DNA of 64,000 bases from NCBI GenBank assembly GCA_018257865.1, contig JAEUBA010000009.1, positions 372,001 through 436,000 on the forward strand, in the 5' to 3' direction. Positions 21,416 to 33,168 of the stretch are shown here, piece after piece; position 1 is the first letter of the stretch; each line of letters begins with the position of its first letter. The notes under the pieces were generated by a model that had not been told where the DNA came from, did not search any database, and saw only the letters and a list, made by a program, of their open reading frames with translations. The translations under genes were made by a program, and so were the position numbers. The DNA comes from Stereocaulon alpinum. Taxonomy: Eukaryota > Ascomycota > Lecanoromycetes > Lecanorales > Stereocaulaceae.

Positions 21416-22721
21416 TCATTTCTTCTTCGGCAAGATATGGGTAAGAGCAGCAATAACCACATCCATCGCGACTGACCGAGGAAGCGTCTTCTTATAGTAT
21501 TTGTACTGACCGATATAGTCATACATGGCATTGACACCCTTGACATAGAACTTGTCAGTACTTGTTGACCAATGTTGTCTCTAACATCCGCCAGAGCACA
21601 AACAGTACGAACCTGTTCCTTGTAGATAGTAGCGAGGACTGTGCTGAGGAGGGCCCCGTCTTTTGGAAAGACCCAGGTCCACTCGGGCTTATGTGAAATC
21701 ATCATGAATGCTAAGGGTGACAGTCCACTGAGGAACAAGATCTGATAGAGTATGCTGTCTGCTGACATACGTTCTTCAGCTCGAACGTCTCGTGCCTTGG
21801 ACCTGGTTTGCGACAAGTGACATCAGCGGCGTCAGGAAAGTAAAGCCATTAGCACGCACTTTCCCCAAAATTCCTTTTCTGACATATGATACCATTCCTG
21901 GATCTCTTTCAGAAGCGGCTTTACATCTTCGACCGTGAATGGCTGAGCCACGTCGATACCCCAGCATGCTGCGCTCTCATTTACCATGTCAACAATCTGC
22001 TTGTCTGGAGGCGCCTCTGGGTCATCGTCTTTCTTTTCCGCTCCAGGCTTCCGGACTACGAAATCGAGTTTGGCCGTGCTGTGGTGTATAGAAATGGCAA
22101 AAATCATAAGGAACACAGCAAAGACTGCACAGGCGACTTTCTGGACTGTACAGTTGCATTTCTTCTTTCCCGCATTGCTTGTGATGGATTCATCGTCCTG
22201 GCTGGCACTGGCGTTTCGAGGGAGGGTACTCACCATGCCACGTCGTGCCTGGGCAATTACCTGCTCTATCTAACCTTCAGCATCGATGCGCTGGCAACGA
22301 CGTCCAAATATTCGTTCACCTACGTGCATTCTGTACATTTCCAGGATTCAGATTGTCAATAGTTTCGTTCGCCCACTCTTGACCATTCTGCACGACTATG
22401 GTAGTATCGATGTTGACCCCAGTATTGCCGGCGATGACCGTATTGACAGCTTCCTCCGTCAAGTCTTCAACGACAATATCTGTATTGATGTGGTTCTGTT
22501 GCGCCAAGGTCTGAACGTAAGTAACAGCCGTGGTACCGGCAATGGCCAACCCGAGAGCGTCTACGGACAGTGTGTGAGCAATTGTTCACCAAGGAAATCT
22601 TGTGCTAGTTCCTACTCGTCTGGGCCGCTGGCTGCGTGATCGGATTTGCTTGCTCCGCTGGTCTTGCCTGCGTCGTCTGCTGAGTAATAGTCTGCAGGGT
22701 ATGGATGTTACTTCCAGGCAT
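21416..22721 (-). CDS. Unknown protein with one or two membrane segments
   Basis: Not recognised. The ATG at 22721 opens a Gln/Asn/Thr/Ala-rich segment (MPGSNIHTLQTITQQTTQAR), which splices in phase through a gtagga...tccgtag intron to GLAIAGTTAVTYVQTLAQQN and an Asn-, Thr- and Val-rich stretch (AVNTVIAGNTGVNIDTTIVV). After an unresolved junction at 22330-22270 comes a Lys/Cys cluster (KKKCNCT), a clear membrane helix (VACAVFAVFLMIFAISIHH), an acidic segment and EIQEWYHMSEKEFWGKC. Two in-phase introns then lead to SADSILYQILFLSGLSPLAF and FYVKGVNAMYDYIGQYKYY, ending ILPKKK at the TGA at 21416-21418. The consistent splicing supports a real gene. It is divergent from the unknown gene at 23302 across a 580-bp promoter region. 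Confidence 0.5.
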
Positions 22722-23301
22722 TCTGAAAGGTTTTGGGATCCGTCGCTGGCGAGGAATAAAGACCTCACGGGGCCAAAAGGGCCAAAGAAGGATATGGTGT
22801 GTGGGTCCTTTCACGACAAGAGGAGGCGGTCAACGCCGTTGCTCGCGCTGTAGGTTATTGTGATGGGTCACAGACTATGACCACGCTATCTAGCTGGTGC
22901 AGCTCAAATTGGCTACCGACTTCCGAATATGGAAGCCCAGTGGATTGCTAATTCTACTACCGATGGACAGCTTGTCATCCGCCTGCCAATCACGTTCGCT
23001 GCTCCCCGTGCGTATTGGATGGCTAGATCTAGACGCATCCCATTTTCCCAACTTCCAAACTCAAGGGCACCTATAAATGCAAAGCAGATTGTCCACATCA
23101 AACCCCACACAAGCACTGGTGACACACGATTTCAATTGGGACTGCGCAATGAAGTCCCTTGTACGATGAATAGTATCCGCACGAAATTCTGTACACTCTA
23201 TTAGCCAGGCACGCGTCTTTGATTCTATGATACTTTAATCCGAGTTTTCCAGTCAGTGGACCACATTCCATCTGCAAACCAACCGAAAGCCTAACCCTAT
23301 A
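22722..23301. other. Divergent promoter region of the two unknown genes
   Basis: A 580-bp gap between two divergently transcribed genes, which therefore may be co-regulated. No specific site was recognised. Confidence 0.4.
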
Positions 23302-25057
23302 ATGTCCGCGGAGGAAGAGTACAATGCTCAACACGACCCGAACAAGGTTGGCGCAACCATTGTGGAGGAACTCAGGGATGAATTTGCAAAGAAGGATGAT
23401 CCATTGAGCGACAACTCCGACAAAGTCAAAGATGCACTTGCGGCTTTACTCACTTTGGGCGCCGTCGTGGCTTATTGTTCAGGTCCTGCAGGTGCTGCTA
23501 TGGGTGCGGCAATGTCGACTGGGGCGGGAATAGTCACCGCCTTGAAAGAGCCTCCTAAGAGCGATAGCGACGTTACCAAGATCGTCCACTCGATGGAAGC
23601 GATGCAGCGTAATGAGAAAGTGAATAAGCAGCTTACTGCCATTGAAGCTTATTGGTCATGGTTGAAGATCAACAAGGATACCATTGAGACTACAGATAGC
23701 AACCAGAAGGGTGCTTTGAAGGTAAGATGAGTTTCCAGAGTCATTGCACCAGTCCCGAGTTTTGAGCTCAATGCGATGAGCCTATCACGTACCTTGTTGG
23801 CCTGCACTATGGCACTCGTTGGCCATGCATCGGGAGTCATATGCTCAAGAGAGGTTTCGACGTTTGAAAATGTACCGGATTAGTGTGTAGATATAATTAC
23901 TGCGTTCTCTTCAGTTTACCCAATTGTTCGATACCTTACAATGATGCAGTCAATCTTGAACACACTGGAGAACAACCACACCGATCCTTCTCACGAGCTT
24001 TTCCTCAGCACTATTCCTCACCATACCGAGGTCTTATGGGAGAAGGCTGCATCCCGTCTCGCCGCCGCTGCTTGCGTCAGTTGCCTGATGTCAGCACACT
24101 CTATACGCTGTCGAATCTACGCTTAGCTCGCCTTGGACTCCAAAGCGCACGGCAAACTCGATGCGTACAAAGAGCACCGAGCCAGCTGCACGTCAGCCTG
24201 CTCAGTCATGCACAACACGGCCAACGAAAAGCGCAAGGAAATCAACAAAATGATCACGACGGCTGCCGAACAACGGGCGAACATGATCAAGGGCCCTACC
24301 TATGATTTTAAGCACCAGAAATGGCCAGAAGGGTATGAATGGCCTGGCCATACGCAGTCCCAGACGACTAGTTCGACAGCGACTCCTTGTTGGTTTGTCG
24401 AGGACACGCATACGGGAAAATATGGGACGTGGCGCCCACAGGGGTTCTGGCCAACGGCATTTATGAACACATGGATATTCAACAAAGAGACAACGGCACC
24501 AAAGGCTGCAGACGATGCTGCATTTTATGTCAAAGCCCGAGCTCGGCAGCATGCTGGGTTGTCTGCGCATCCAACCAGGGTGGTGATGGATTCGTGGAAT
24601 GATGCTTGTAACGGTGTAAAGTTGTACACTCATCCGCATATGAAGAGCGGCCACAAACCGGAGAAAATTGTGAGTGAACCCTAATATAAGAGCCACCAGC
24701 GTCAAGGACTAGTTATTGACCTCTTTCTAGCGCGAGGAAACGGTTGAAAGCCCGCACCCCTGGATCTGCGACGCGAAGACCGTCCAGTGGGCTTACAAAC
24801 TGCGAACAGAAGACGGGACGTCGGAATTGTCGGTCTGGAGTGACGAATTCACGCTTCCAGCAGATATCAGTCCCGACAAGCCGGCTAAGCTTCCCTTTCT
24901 CAAACTCGAGGATTTTGGCTTTCCCACTTCTACTCAGCGGGTGGTTTTCCATCGGCAGACAACGAAGTCGAATAAGCGGGAGGGTTTTGGGTCGCAGCCT
25001 ATTCAGGCGAGGGTCATCGAGGGTGCGGTCTTTGCGGATGTTATGCCTGAGTTTTAG
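23302..25057 (+). CDS. Unknown protein with hydrophobic Ala/Gly-rich N-terminal hairpin
   Basis: Not recognised. Exon 1 (23302-23721, 140 codons) has an acidic start, then a hydrophobic Ala/Gly-rich stretch of about 35 residues (ALAALLTLGAVVAY then GAAMGAAMSTGAGIVTAL), followed by an amphipathic helical segment with KQLTAIEAYWSWLK. The next exon with clear coding character ends at 24075 (TMMQSILNTLENN, HELFLSTIPHHTEVLW). It joins in phase across a 51-nt intron to 24127-24669, a Trp/Tyr/His-rich region (GPTYDF, WPEGYEWPGH, TGKYGTWRPQGFW). The last exon, 24731-25057, ends in VFADVMPEF. The junction between 23722 and about 23908 could not be resolved; an extra exon or a lesion may lie there. A helical hairpin followed by a Trp-rich region recalls membrane-inserting proteins, but I cannot assign a family. 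No signal peptide. Confidence 0.5.
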
Positions 25058-25985
25058 GGAATGGCACTGATTGAAGATGTGGCGCCGTTCTGTTCGGTGT
25101 TGTGGCTAGCAGGGTCCTATCTGCCAAAGGGACCCGAATACAGCAAGTTGTCATTATGCTTGCAGCGGTGTCATAAGTAGCATATATCCTGTAAACCCCA
25201 TATCGAAATCTAACTATGAGGGTTTATTCGACCGAGTTGATGTCTGGCTAACCAAATTGCATGAGAAACTTTTCGTCCCATCAGCTTCAGTCTAATATGA
25301 ATCAAAAGCGCGCACGGGTGTATATCAGAGAAAGGACCCTTCAGACTATCAACGCCTCCGCTACCTTGTATCATACCGCCTGCTATCAACTACGGTGTCA
25401 GCTTCAAGGAATCGCACGAATATCAGCTCCTTTTCCGCCCCTCATCGTTATCTTTCCTCTTGGTCCTGTCCTGGTCATGGCTGCTTAACAGCCCGGTGTC
25501 AACAGCGTGAAACTTCCTTAAGACCTATTCTTCTCTCATGGGTCTAGTGTCCCGACCTTTTATCTACAATATGCTTCTCGCTCGGAGAGCTCTGCGTTTT
25601 TCGGCCTGAAGAAATGGGACTGCGGATGGAGAGGCGCAAGTCGGGATGTTGGGGGGTGGGATAAGGGTTGGGGTTTCACAGTCTAAATCTTTCCTGCTGA
25701 TGGGACGGATTCTCTGTTAGGCGAGAAAGTATTTGAGAGTTACGGTAGGACAGCAGCTGAAACACAAGGGGAGGGCAGTAAGAAGTGAAGGGCGGCGAGG
25801 GGGAGGCTAGCCGGATACGGTACGCTTTACCGCAAGCAGTAATTCACATACACATAGTACGCGTCTATGAGTAAACATCTACGTCATACTTGAACTTCCA
25901 GCGATAGCAAGGGTTAAGTGAACGTGAGGAAGTTACTATTCCTACGTGCTATAGGATCGAGTCTGGACGCCGAATCAGCGCCGCT
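25058..25985. other. Intergenic
   Basis: 0.9 kb between two plus-strand genes. No coding signal or repeat is seen. Confidence 0.5.
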
Positions 25986-27293
25986 ATGAAAGACCCCGAC
26001 AGCCCCACCAAAATCACCCTCAAGACCCTGCAAAGCCATCTCCTCTCATACGAATCACACGTCTCCGATAAGATTCAAGGACTCGAATCTCTTCGTAGTA
26101 ACGACATACCTGAGACCCTTGCCCAACGCAAGAAGGACGGCAATGCCTTTCTAGAGAAGAACGAGGTGACGAGTCTTGTGGAGTGGAAGCTGTACGCGTC
26201 CTCTACCACTATACATCTACACGTAACCCAAGGACTAACATTCCCTAAATGGCAGAAAGCATGGCACCTACCGGCCCACTCTCGCCAAACTCGTCGCTTC
26301 AAACAGCATCAAAGAAATTCGAGATACCACCAAATCAGCATTCGCGATATACGAAGCGAGCAATGACGACTTCGCGAAATCAATATCTACGCTAGCCAAC
26401 TTAAAAGGCATTGGCCCAGCCACAGCCTCTCTACTTCTCTCCTGCTACGACTCCGTGCAGGTGCCTTTCTTCTCTGATGAGCTATATCGATATCTACATT
26501 TCGAAGAGGCCGCGTCAAAGGGATGGGACCGTAAGATCAATTACACAATGAAAGAATACAAGAGTCTTTTCGAGAAGCTACAGACGCTACAGAAGCGGCT
26601 CAAGAAACAAAGCAAACAGGATGTGTCAGCTATTGACATTGAGAGAATGGCCTATGTATTGGGAAAGGAAGCACAAACAAATGATCCCGACATTATCACT
26701 TTTACACGTATTGACGACGAGAATGAGGACGAATCTGACGATGGTCTACTAAAACCGCCACCGAAGAGACAGAAGAAGAACCCCCAAAGGCAGAGCCACT
26801 CTCAAACTCAAGGGAACCAAATCCGAAACCGAAATCCAAGAACAAAACCTCGTACGATCCCATAGCAGAAGTCAGACGCAAAGGTCTCAAGGGCTCGCCC
26901 ACCTACGACAAACATGGTTTCGAACTCGACAAAGTCTACATAATCAAGGAAACCAGCAATCGTCCTCCCAGCGGCCGCTCAGCCTGGGGCGTGAAAGCTA
27001 CGAAGCACTTTGAACACGAGGACGAAAAGAGGAAACGGAAGGTGGAAATCTTATTCGGTAAGGGGGCTGATGATGACGGAATTATTCTTGTGGAAGACGC
27101 GTGGGATGATCGTGTAGCGAGGGATCTGGGCAAGGCGTTCCATGAGATTGGGATGGAGGAGTATGAGGAGTGGAAGAGGAAGGGTTTCAAGGTTGATGCT
27201 GGCGAATTTGACAATCTGAGCGAAAAAGAGCGGAAGCGGTTGACAGATTTGTCAATAGGCAGTGCGATGAGGATGGGGAGTAAGAGGAGATGA
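25986..27293 (+). CDS. Conserved fungal protein with a helix-hairpin-helix motif
   Basis: Exon 1 is 25986-26191, and a 64-nt intron joins it in phase to exon 2 at 26256, giving VEWKL/KHGTYRPTLAKLV. A helix-hairpin-helix motif of the DNA-glycosylase type follows (LANLKGIGPATASLLLS), then VPFFSDELYRYL, GWDRKINYTMKEYKSLFEKL and MAYVLGKEA. The C-terminal part is charged and low in complexity, with the conserved GFELDKVYIIKETSNRPPSG..WG end. The same block order occurs in an uncharacterised protein of many filamentous fungi; the motif suggests DNA binding but no activity is known. The frame must change between about 26700 and 26775: either a roughly 58-nt intron (C/gtattg...ccgaag/AG) or a one-base indel. 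Both options keep the conserved C-terminus. Confidence 0.75.
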
Positions 27294-27562
27294 AGCAAGG
27301 GAAAAGCTATTGGGCCATAAAAGATAAGACGAGTATGTATGCATTTGTCAATCTTCGTTTATTAACAAGCCATGTTCTAACAGTATGTACAAGCAAGCCA
27401 GCGCCACGCTCAAAGTGCTCTCTCTCATGCATGCATGCCGCAAGCCCACCTCAAAGTCTCCTCCGCCATACCATGCCCATTAGTGAATTATCCTTACAGA
27501 TTACACGGGCTATGCGCCGATAGAACTGTCGAACATCCCATGTCGGACGTCCCCTCTAACAC

Positions 27563-29347
27563 CTACTCCTCCCCACTAACAACCTCACTCCCAACCCACA
27601 TCCGTCTCAGTAACCCCTCCACTCCCTCCCTATCACCCTCCATACTCCCCTCCTCGCTTCCTAGGTCTTTACCAGGACTACCGCCGACCTCGAATCTGAC
27701 CCTTCCTCTTCTCTCACCACTGCTACCGCTTCCCATTGGCGTCTTGACTTTCTGTTTCCCTTGCTTCGAGCAATCGCCCATCTTGCCATCCTTTCTCGCA
27801 ACATCGATTTTCCTCTCCACATTGCGTCTCAAAATATTACCAACCAGTAAGTCCGGGTAGAACCTTCGGCCATTGCGATATTCGAGTTGCGCCTGCTGAT
27901 ATTGTCGCTCTAGCCGAGCAGCCATCTCCGAGCTCCCAGCGCTCAGGTTTTGAACGCCGATTACGCTACCATGCTGCATCAATGGTTGTTGCGCAGGTGC
28001 ATCTTCGCGCTGGGAGCTCATACGCTGGAGATCCAGCCTTAATTGCGTTAGGGACTTGCCTGCATTGGGATCTGCTGCGCGCGCGGACTCGTAGGGCGAG
28101 ATGCGTGGAGCCCATGGATTGGCTACCTTTTCTGGGAGGTTGTATGAAGGCTTGCGCTGCTGTCTTGGGGGAGAGGTGGAACTGGATTCACCATTGATGC
28201 GAGGGCGGGACGGATTGGCGGCGGATTTGACACGACGGGAGTTTGACGAAGTGGGTGTTATGTCTCGATGTGGTGAGTTTGGGCGGTGATTTAGATGCGC
28301 TAAGGTAGATTGCAGATGCGATACTGAGGCTGGTCTTACACTACCTGCGCTCGAGCCTGTGGTGGAAAGAAAGCGTGATATGCCGTCTGCGGGCATCGAT
28401 GGTTCGGGCGCGATGGTGGAGGTATGACTATGGGCGAAGGGTGGCGAACCGGTTGAGCCGCTGGGCGTGATGGTGGCGGAAACTGTGGAGGTCGTTGGAG
28501 CGGCACTGTGGGCGCTGCGGTTGAGGAGGCGGTGGGTTACTTCTTCTGCGTTTGGAGGGTGGGAATATGGTGAGCCATTTGGGTGATCATTTTCTTTTGT
28601 GTGGTTAGTGAATGCTGGGGTTTTGGTAGGTGGTGACTGTGGAGGTGAATGTGGGAGCTTCTGAGGAGAAGGATCTGGTGGCTCTTCGTCTGGTGACGGC
28701 GGATCTCTTGATAAGGGACTCTTAGGACGGGCTGAGCCTTGGCGCGTCGTGTTTGGAGACTGCGAACTGTTGTCTTCCGTCCAGCCGTCATCCTGGTCCT
28801 CATCTTCGTCCTCATCTCCAACCTCAAAGCTTGCTTGTCCCTTCAAAGGTCGATCGTCGGTGCCATTCTTGCGCAAGTCGTTGTTAGTGTGCGCCTTCTC
28901 TGACTTCGACTGATTGCCCAGCTTTGCCGCTGATGCGTTACGTGCAATAGACACAGTTGACGCATTCTTCTTTAAAGAGACCTTAGACCCTGTCCTCGGC
29001 AAGCTGATGTTTGAGCTGTTGCGCTTGAACTTCTGACTATTCGGGCTCCCCGTAGGCGTAGAAGATGCTGACTTATTTTGGTGGTTTGCATGAACACCTC
29101 CATCCTCAGGTTCGTCCGGCCTAAGCTTTGACAGCTTATGTAGCCCCTTGCCGTATGAAGGCACTCTCCCATGAGTATGGCGCCCATGACCTACAGCGTG
29201 CGCCTTGTGTAATCTTGTTGAGGAACCTTTGTGAGATTTTGAGAGATGCCCCGCCGTGGGGGAGCCTTTGGAGACAGAAGATGTAGACGACTGGCGCTCA
29301 GTGAGCTGTGGGCGTCTGTGTGGTGATGGTGAGCCTTGACGAGGCAT
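27563..29347 (-). CDS. Mks1/DUF1752-like regulatory protein
   Basis: Single-exon gene of 594 codons starting at the ATG at 29347. Most of it is disordered, rich in Ser, Pro, His and basic residues (repeated SPNSQKFKRNSS, SVSLKKNAS, SVSIARNAS segments). It carries an acidic DEDEDEDQDDGWTEDNSSQS block at about residue 180, the SRFLSTTGSSAGSVRP and SVSHLQSTLAHL motif, and a C-terminal EMAARLERQYQQAQLEYRNG helix followed by RRFYPDLLVGNILRR. This order matches fungal Mks1-type proteins with a DUF1752 region, linked in yeast to TORC1-dependent nitrogen and retrograde signalling. Assignment is by pattern only. It ends convergent with the helix-hairpin-helix gene, 269 bp apart. Confidence 0.55.
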   Translation of the reverse strand: MPRQGSPSPHRRPQLTERQSSTSSVSKGSPTAGHLSKSHKGSSTRLHKAHAVGHGRHTHGRVPSYGKGLHKLSKLRPDEPEDGGVHANHQNKSASSTPTGSPNSQKFKRNSSNISLPRTGSKVSLKKNASTVSIARNASAAKLGNQSKSEKAHTNNDLRKNGTDDRPLKGQASFEVGDEDEDEDQDDGWTEDNSSQSPNTTRQGSARPKSPLSRDPPSPDEEPPDPSPQKLPHSPPQSPPTKTPAFTNHTKENDHPNGSPYSHPPNAEEVTHRLLNRSAHSAAPTTSTVSATITPSGSTGSPPFAHSHTSTIAPEPSMPADGISRFLSTTGSSAGSVRPASVSHLQSTLAHLNHRPNSPHRDITPTSSNSRRVKSAANPSRPRINGESSSTSPPRQQRKPSYNLPEKVANPWAPRISPYESARAADPNAGKSLTQLRLDLQRMSSQREDAPAQQPLMQHGSVIGVQNLSAGSSEMAARLERQYQQAQLEYRNGRRFYPDLLVGNILRRNVERKIDVARKDGKMGDCSKQGKQKVKTPMGSGSSGERRGRVRFEVGGSPGKDLGSEEGSMEGDREGVEGLLRRMWVGSEVVSGEE

Positions 29348-29824
29348 TTCGTGTCTCAAAAGAAGGGAAGATTTCGGCCGCGGTTGTGTTTCGGTCGGTA
29401 AGTCGCAAAGCTGACAGATCGAAGGATTGGGAGCCTGAGGAAGGAAGCGGAGGGGGGCGGTTTCGCGGCCTACAGATCTAAGAGATTCACCGCAAGGGGC
29501 TTTGGCCCACTCATGATAATGTTGATGTGCTCTGGTATGACTGCATGCTAGGTAAAAAGCGGAGGTGAGCGCAAAAGCAAGGACTGCCGACCTGCATAGT
29601 GAGATTGGCCAATCGGGTATATTTCGGGCATTTACGCAACCCTTACCTCATGCAGACCTACTTCCCTCGTGCACAGATTGCAGACATTCCAAGTTGAATG
29701 ATCAATGACTGGATAGAGACCTGAGATAATATTGTATCATATCTACTATCTTGATTCTCGTCTAAAGTGTATGATGCTCCCATTGCGACATGCTAGAAAG
29801 ATAAGGTAGAATCGCTGAGATGCT
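29348..29824. other. Intergenic
   Basis: Promoter side of the Mks1-like gene and 3' flank of MET10, both minus strand. Nothing else is seen. Confidence 0.5.
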
Positions 29825-32800
29825 TCAATATACCTCTAGGACATACCGCAACTGATCCTTCAACTTCTCAATCTCATTACTTGGTTTGACTTTCTTGCCA
29901 AGGGATTTAGCATCCCTAGCAATGGCATCCTCAAGCACGTTGGTGACATCTGGTACCGGCCACGTGGGACCACCTGGAAACACGCATTAGCCATGTCCCT
30001 TCCCGACATGCATAATGCAAGGATCAACTTACAGAGATAGAAAGCCCCCTCCTCCTTCAAATAGGCCTGGATGATATCATTCAGGGTCTGTCTCATCCTA
30101 TCCTGGATATAGATCTTCTGAGGCTGATCACGCGAGAATGCACGGCCAAGAAGCGTAATAACACCCGCATCCTGGTATGCTTCCCACTCCTCACCGTAAC
30201 AGTATTCCTCACGTTGATGTCTGGAGCCCATATAAAGCAAAACAGATCCGATCTCCTTGCCCTGTGCTTTCTCCCAAGCACGATGCTGGACGAAAGCACG
30301 GAAAGGCGCGAGACCTGTACCAAGACCGGCCATAATAATTGGTTGCGTGGATTTGGGGGGGAGCTTCATGACGCTCGGCTTGACTGAGACAGTAACGGGC
30401 GCCCCAATTTCCATTTTATTGAGGTATCGAGTGGCTTGACCGAATCGATCACGGCCCTTAGGATCGACCCATCCGACCACGACGATCATCAAAGCAACGC
30501 TGTTCGGTGTGACCTTCTGGCAAGAAGCAATAGAGTACTCGCGGCGCTTCATCGGGTTGACAATGCGAACGATTTCGTGGAAGCTTGGGTGAGCTGATGG
30601 GAACTCTAGCAGAACGTCTGCGTAGGTGACAGTATCAACTTCTGCCCTGCGTTTGAACTCTTGACTACCTTCTTTGGTGGGACCCCCCAGTGTTATAAGC
30701 TTGGTCTTTTCCTTTGGGTCGTCCGCGAACTCGGCCAGATCTTCGTAGAAACGCTTCGGAGGTCGACCAAAGATGTCGACGTTCTGCATAAGGGCTTGAT
30801 AGACTGTTCGATTCACAAGCACTCTTGGGTCATCGCGGCTAGGGACTTCGACAACCTCTTCTGCATCAAGCTTGTAGAATCTGATGAATTCCTCGACCTC
30901 GGTAACGTCATTTTCGGCGTGGATACCAAGCGCTTCTCCAATGTCATAATTCAATCCTGACTCACCCAGATCAAATTCGATGTGGAAGATGTTCCGATCA
31001 TACGTTAGAGGCGTGAGTCTACGGTTCTCCTTTACATGAACGGTGTAGGTCTTGGTAGGCAGATCTGGACGGAGAGCTGATTTCGTCCCGTAGGCTTCCC
31101 TGAAAGCCAAGCCCTTCGCTGCAGTCTGCCAGTCTTTGAGGTATGTTGGTGGCTCTACCTCGATCTTATCAAAGGCATCGAAGCTGTTAACGTGGAGGTC
31201 GTTAGGCAGAGATAGAGCAGGACCTTCGATCTCTGCCGTTGCCCATTCCTTGGGCACTTCGATCAGTCGCAGGGCACTGTCGAGCGCCTTGGCTAATTCC
31301 TCCAATATCTCCAGGTTTCCATTCACAGACGCCAGCTTCGCCAAACCAACTTTTTCAAGGCTTGGCAGTGCAACGCGTAGAAACGCTATTTGCGTCAAGT
31401 ACAATTCCAGCGGTGGATCATTGGCGATTTTTTCCACCGCTGGTGGGTCGAGGATGTAAAGCTGAGCTGACTTGGCGCTTAGTGCCTTTCGAAACTCAAT
31501 AGGCAGCTTGCTCTCGAGATCGTCATCCTTGACCCCTGGCAGCTTGAGAATAACCTTACCGCCAGCTTTCACACCATTCAGTACATCGAGATCATTCAGC
31601 AAACCCGCCTCACCAATATAAACTACATCCGCGGCATTAACAGAGTAGGGAGCCTCGATTAACTTCGCAGACTTTCGAATATCGGTTCGGAAAATGCCAC
31701 CTGAAAGTAGATTATCATACCCTGTCTTTGTCGTGACATTGTTCGAAGAATCCGTTGCCAAAGCCTGTCCCAGGGCAATCGGCGCAATAGCTGAAGGTGA
31801 GGTATCAAAATCCCAGAATGTGTACTGTTGAACATTCGATGGATCCAACAGCTGTAGGGGAGGAAGTATTCCAAATTCGTCTGCTTGTACCTGTGGTTGC
31901 AGTATAGGCTTTTTGACAAGTAATTGGAATGCCGCCGCAAGAGAAACGGGGGTCCAAACTGTCTCCCTCGAATATTTCACGTCAATAACAGCTGGAGGGG
32001 TAGTCCACTTGTCCGAGAACGTAACGGCTGCCACGACATCCCCGTAGAGGTTCGATCGAACACCGCTGTCTGCTACAGCTTGTTGGTCTTGAACCTGACC
32101 CAGGACACCGATGGTCTTCACCGATGTAGGTAATGCACTGAGGAATGCTTCCTCTACAAACGGCCTGTAGACTCTGACATTCATGACTCCCACCTTTGCA
32201 TCATCTCTCTCGAGGGACAACGCCACTTGGGAAGCCAGCGATGACTCTACCGTGCCAAAGACTACGAGCACAGAGTCTGGCTTGACATGTCCATGATATT
32301 CGAAGAGTCCGTACTGCGTGCCGAGCTCGCTGTTGAACGCATTCAACAATTGAAGCATCTTCGCATCCAAAGTCGCATTCTTCTTTCCCGGTGCAGCAAT
32401 CTCATGCTGAATAGCCTTGTGACTATTATGGAGTCCAGATTGGTCAAGCACATCGATGACCCTGGTGGTCTCTCGCCCTATACTGACGCCATCGTAGATG
32501 TGTATAGTCGGAATGATGCTAGCAAGCAATGTAGAAAACAAGGACATATGCTGTGCCTCGTATGCAGAGGATGAAGAGACCATGCCCAATCCTAAGTCTT
32601 CTGCTAGCGACAATGCAGACACATAATCAGTGACAAGCTGGGATGAAGCCCCTGCGTAGTCGATGGCCGCGATATGGGCAACGAAGGGACTGGCAACGGA
32701 GTACAAAAGGGACAATTGATCTAGTGCCGCACGAAGGTATCGTAGGGTCGAAGAGGAAGCGAGTATTGCCTGGGGGATGTAGCGCTTCTTGAGGTCGAAG

Positions 32801-33168
32801 TCCTTGGAAAAGATGTATCCAAGGGCTATCGAAGCAGCACCTTGTCGGATTTGCATCGATTCGACGTTCGTAGTGTATCCGTATACATTATGTATCCCCT
32901 CTTTAGACCAAGCCTTGACAGCGACATCGAGATCGAATGTCTCGGGCGAGTAGGTCCACAAACGATCTGACAAGGTATAGGCGACTTGCTGGATCAATGT
33001 CTGTGCCGTCACGTAGGTTGGTCCACATATTGACTTCAATGAAGTAGGCTGGCCGAAAGGAAGGCTTGTAGAATGTTGCTTAAACTGTTTGAAAGGCTTC
33101 TCAGGCCCTTCATAGATAGGCTGAGGCTCTGGCGCAGGGCCATTGGACTCTGCTGGTTGTAAATGCAT
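29825..33168 (-). CDS. MET10: Sulfite reductase (NADPH) flavoprotein alpha subunit
   Basis: Assimilatory sulfite reductase alpha subunit, passing electrons from NADPH via FAD to the siroheme beta subunit for reduction of sulfite to sulfide in Met/Cys synthesis; cytosolic. Model: 30033-33168 and 29825-29973 (minus), joined in phase over a 59-nt intron, 1,094 residues, normal for fungal Met10. The N-terminal half is the pyruvate-ferredoxin-oxidoreductase-like region typical of the fungal subunit (AAIDYAGASSQLV, LLASIIPTIHIYDG). The C-terminal third is the ferredoxin-reductase fold with FAD site RREYSIASCQ, NADP pyrophosphate loop GLGTGLAPFRAFVQHR, LLYMGSRHQREEYCYGEEW, YLC/GPTWPVPDV split by the intron, and an aromatic C-terminal EVY. 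The ATG at 33168 gives the family N-terminus MHLQP. Confidence 0.95.

Noticed and set aside
27435..27860. 141-codon plus-strand ORF
   Set aside because: Antisense shadow of the low-complexity 3' end of the Mks1-like gene.
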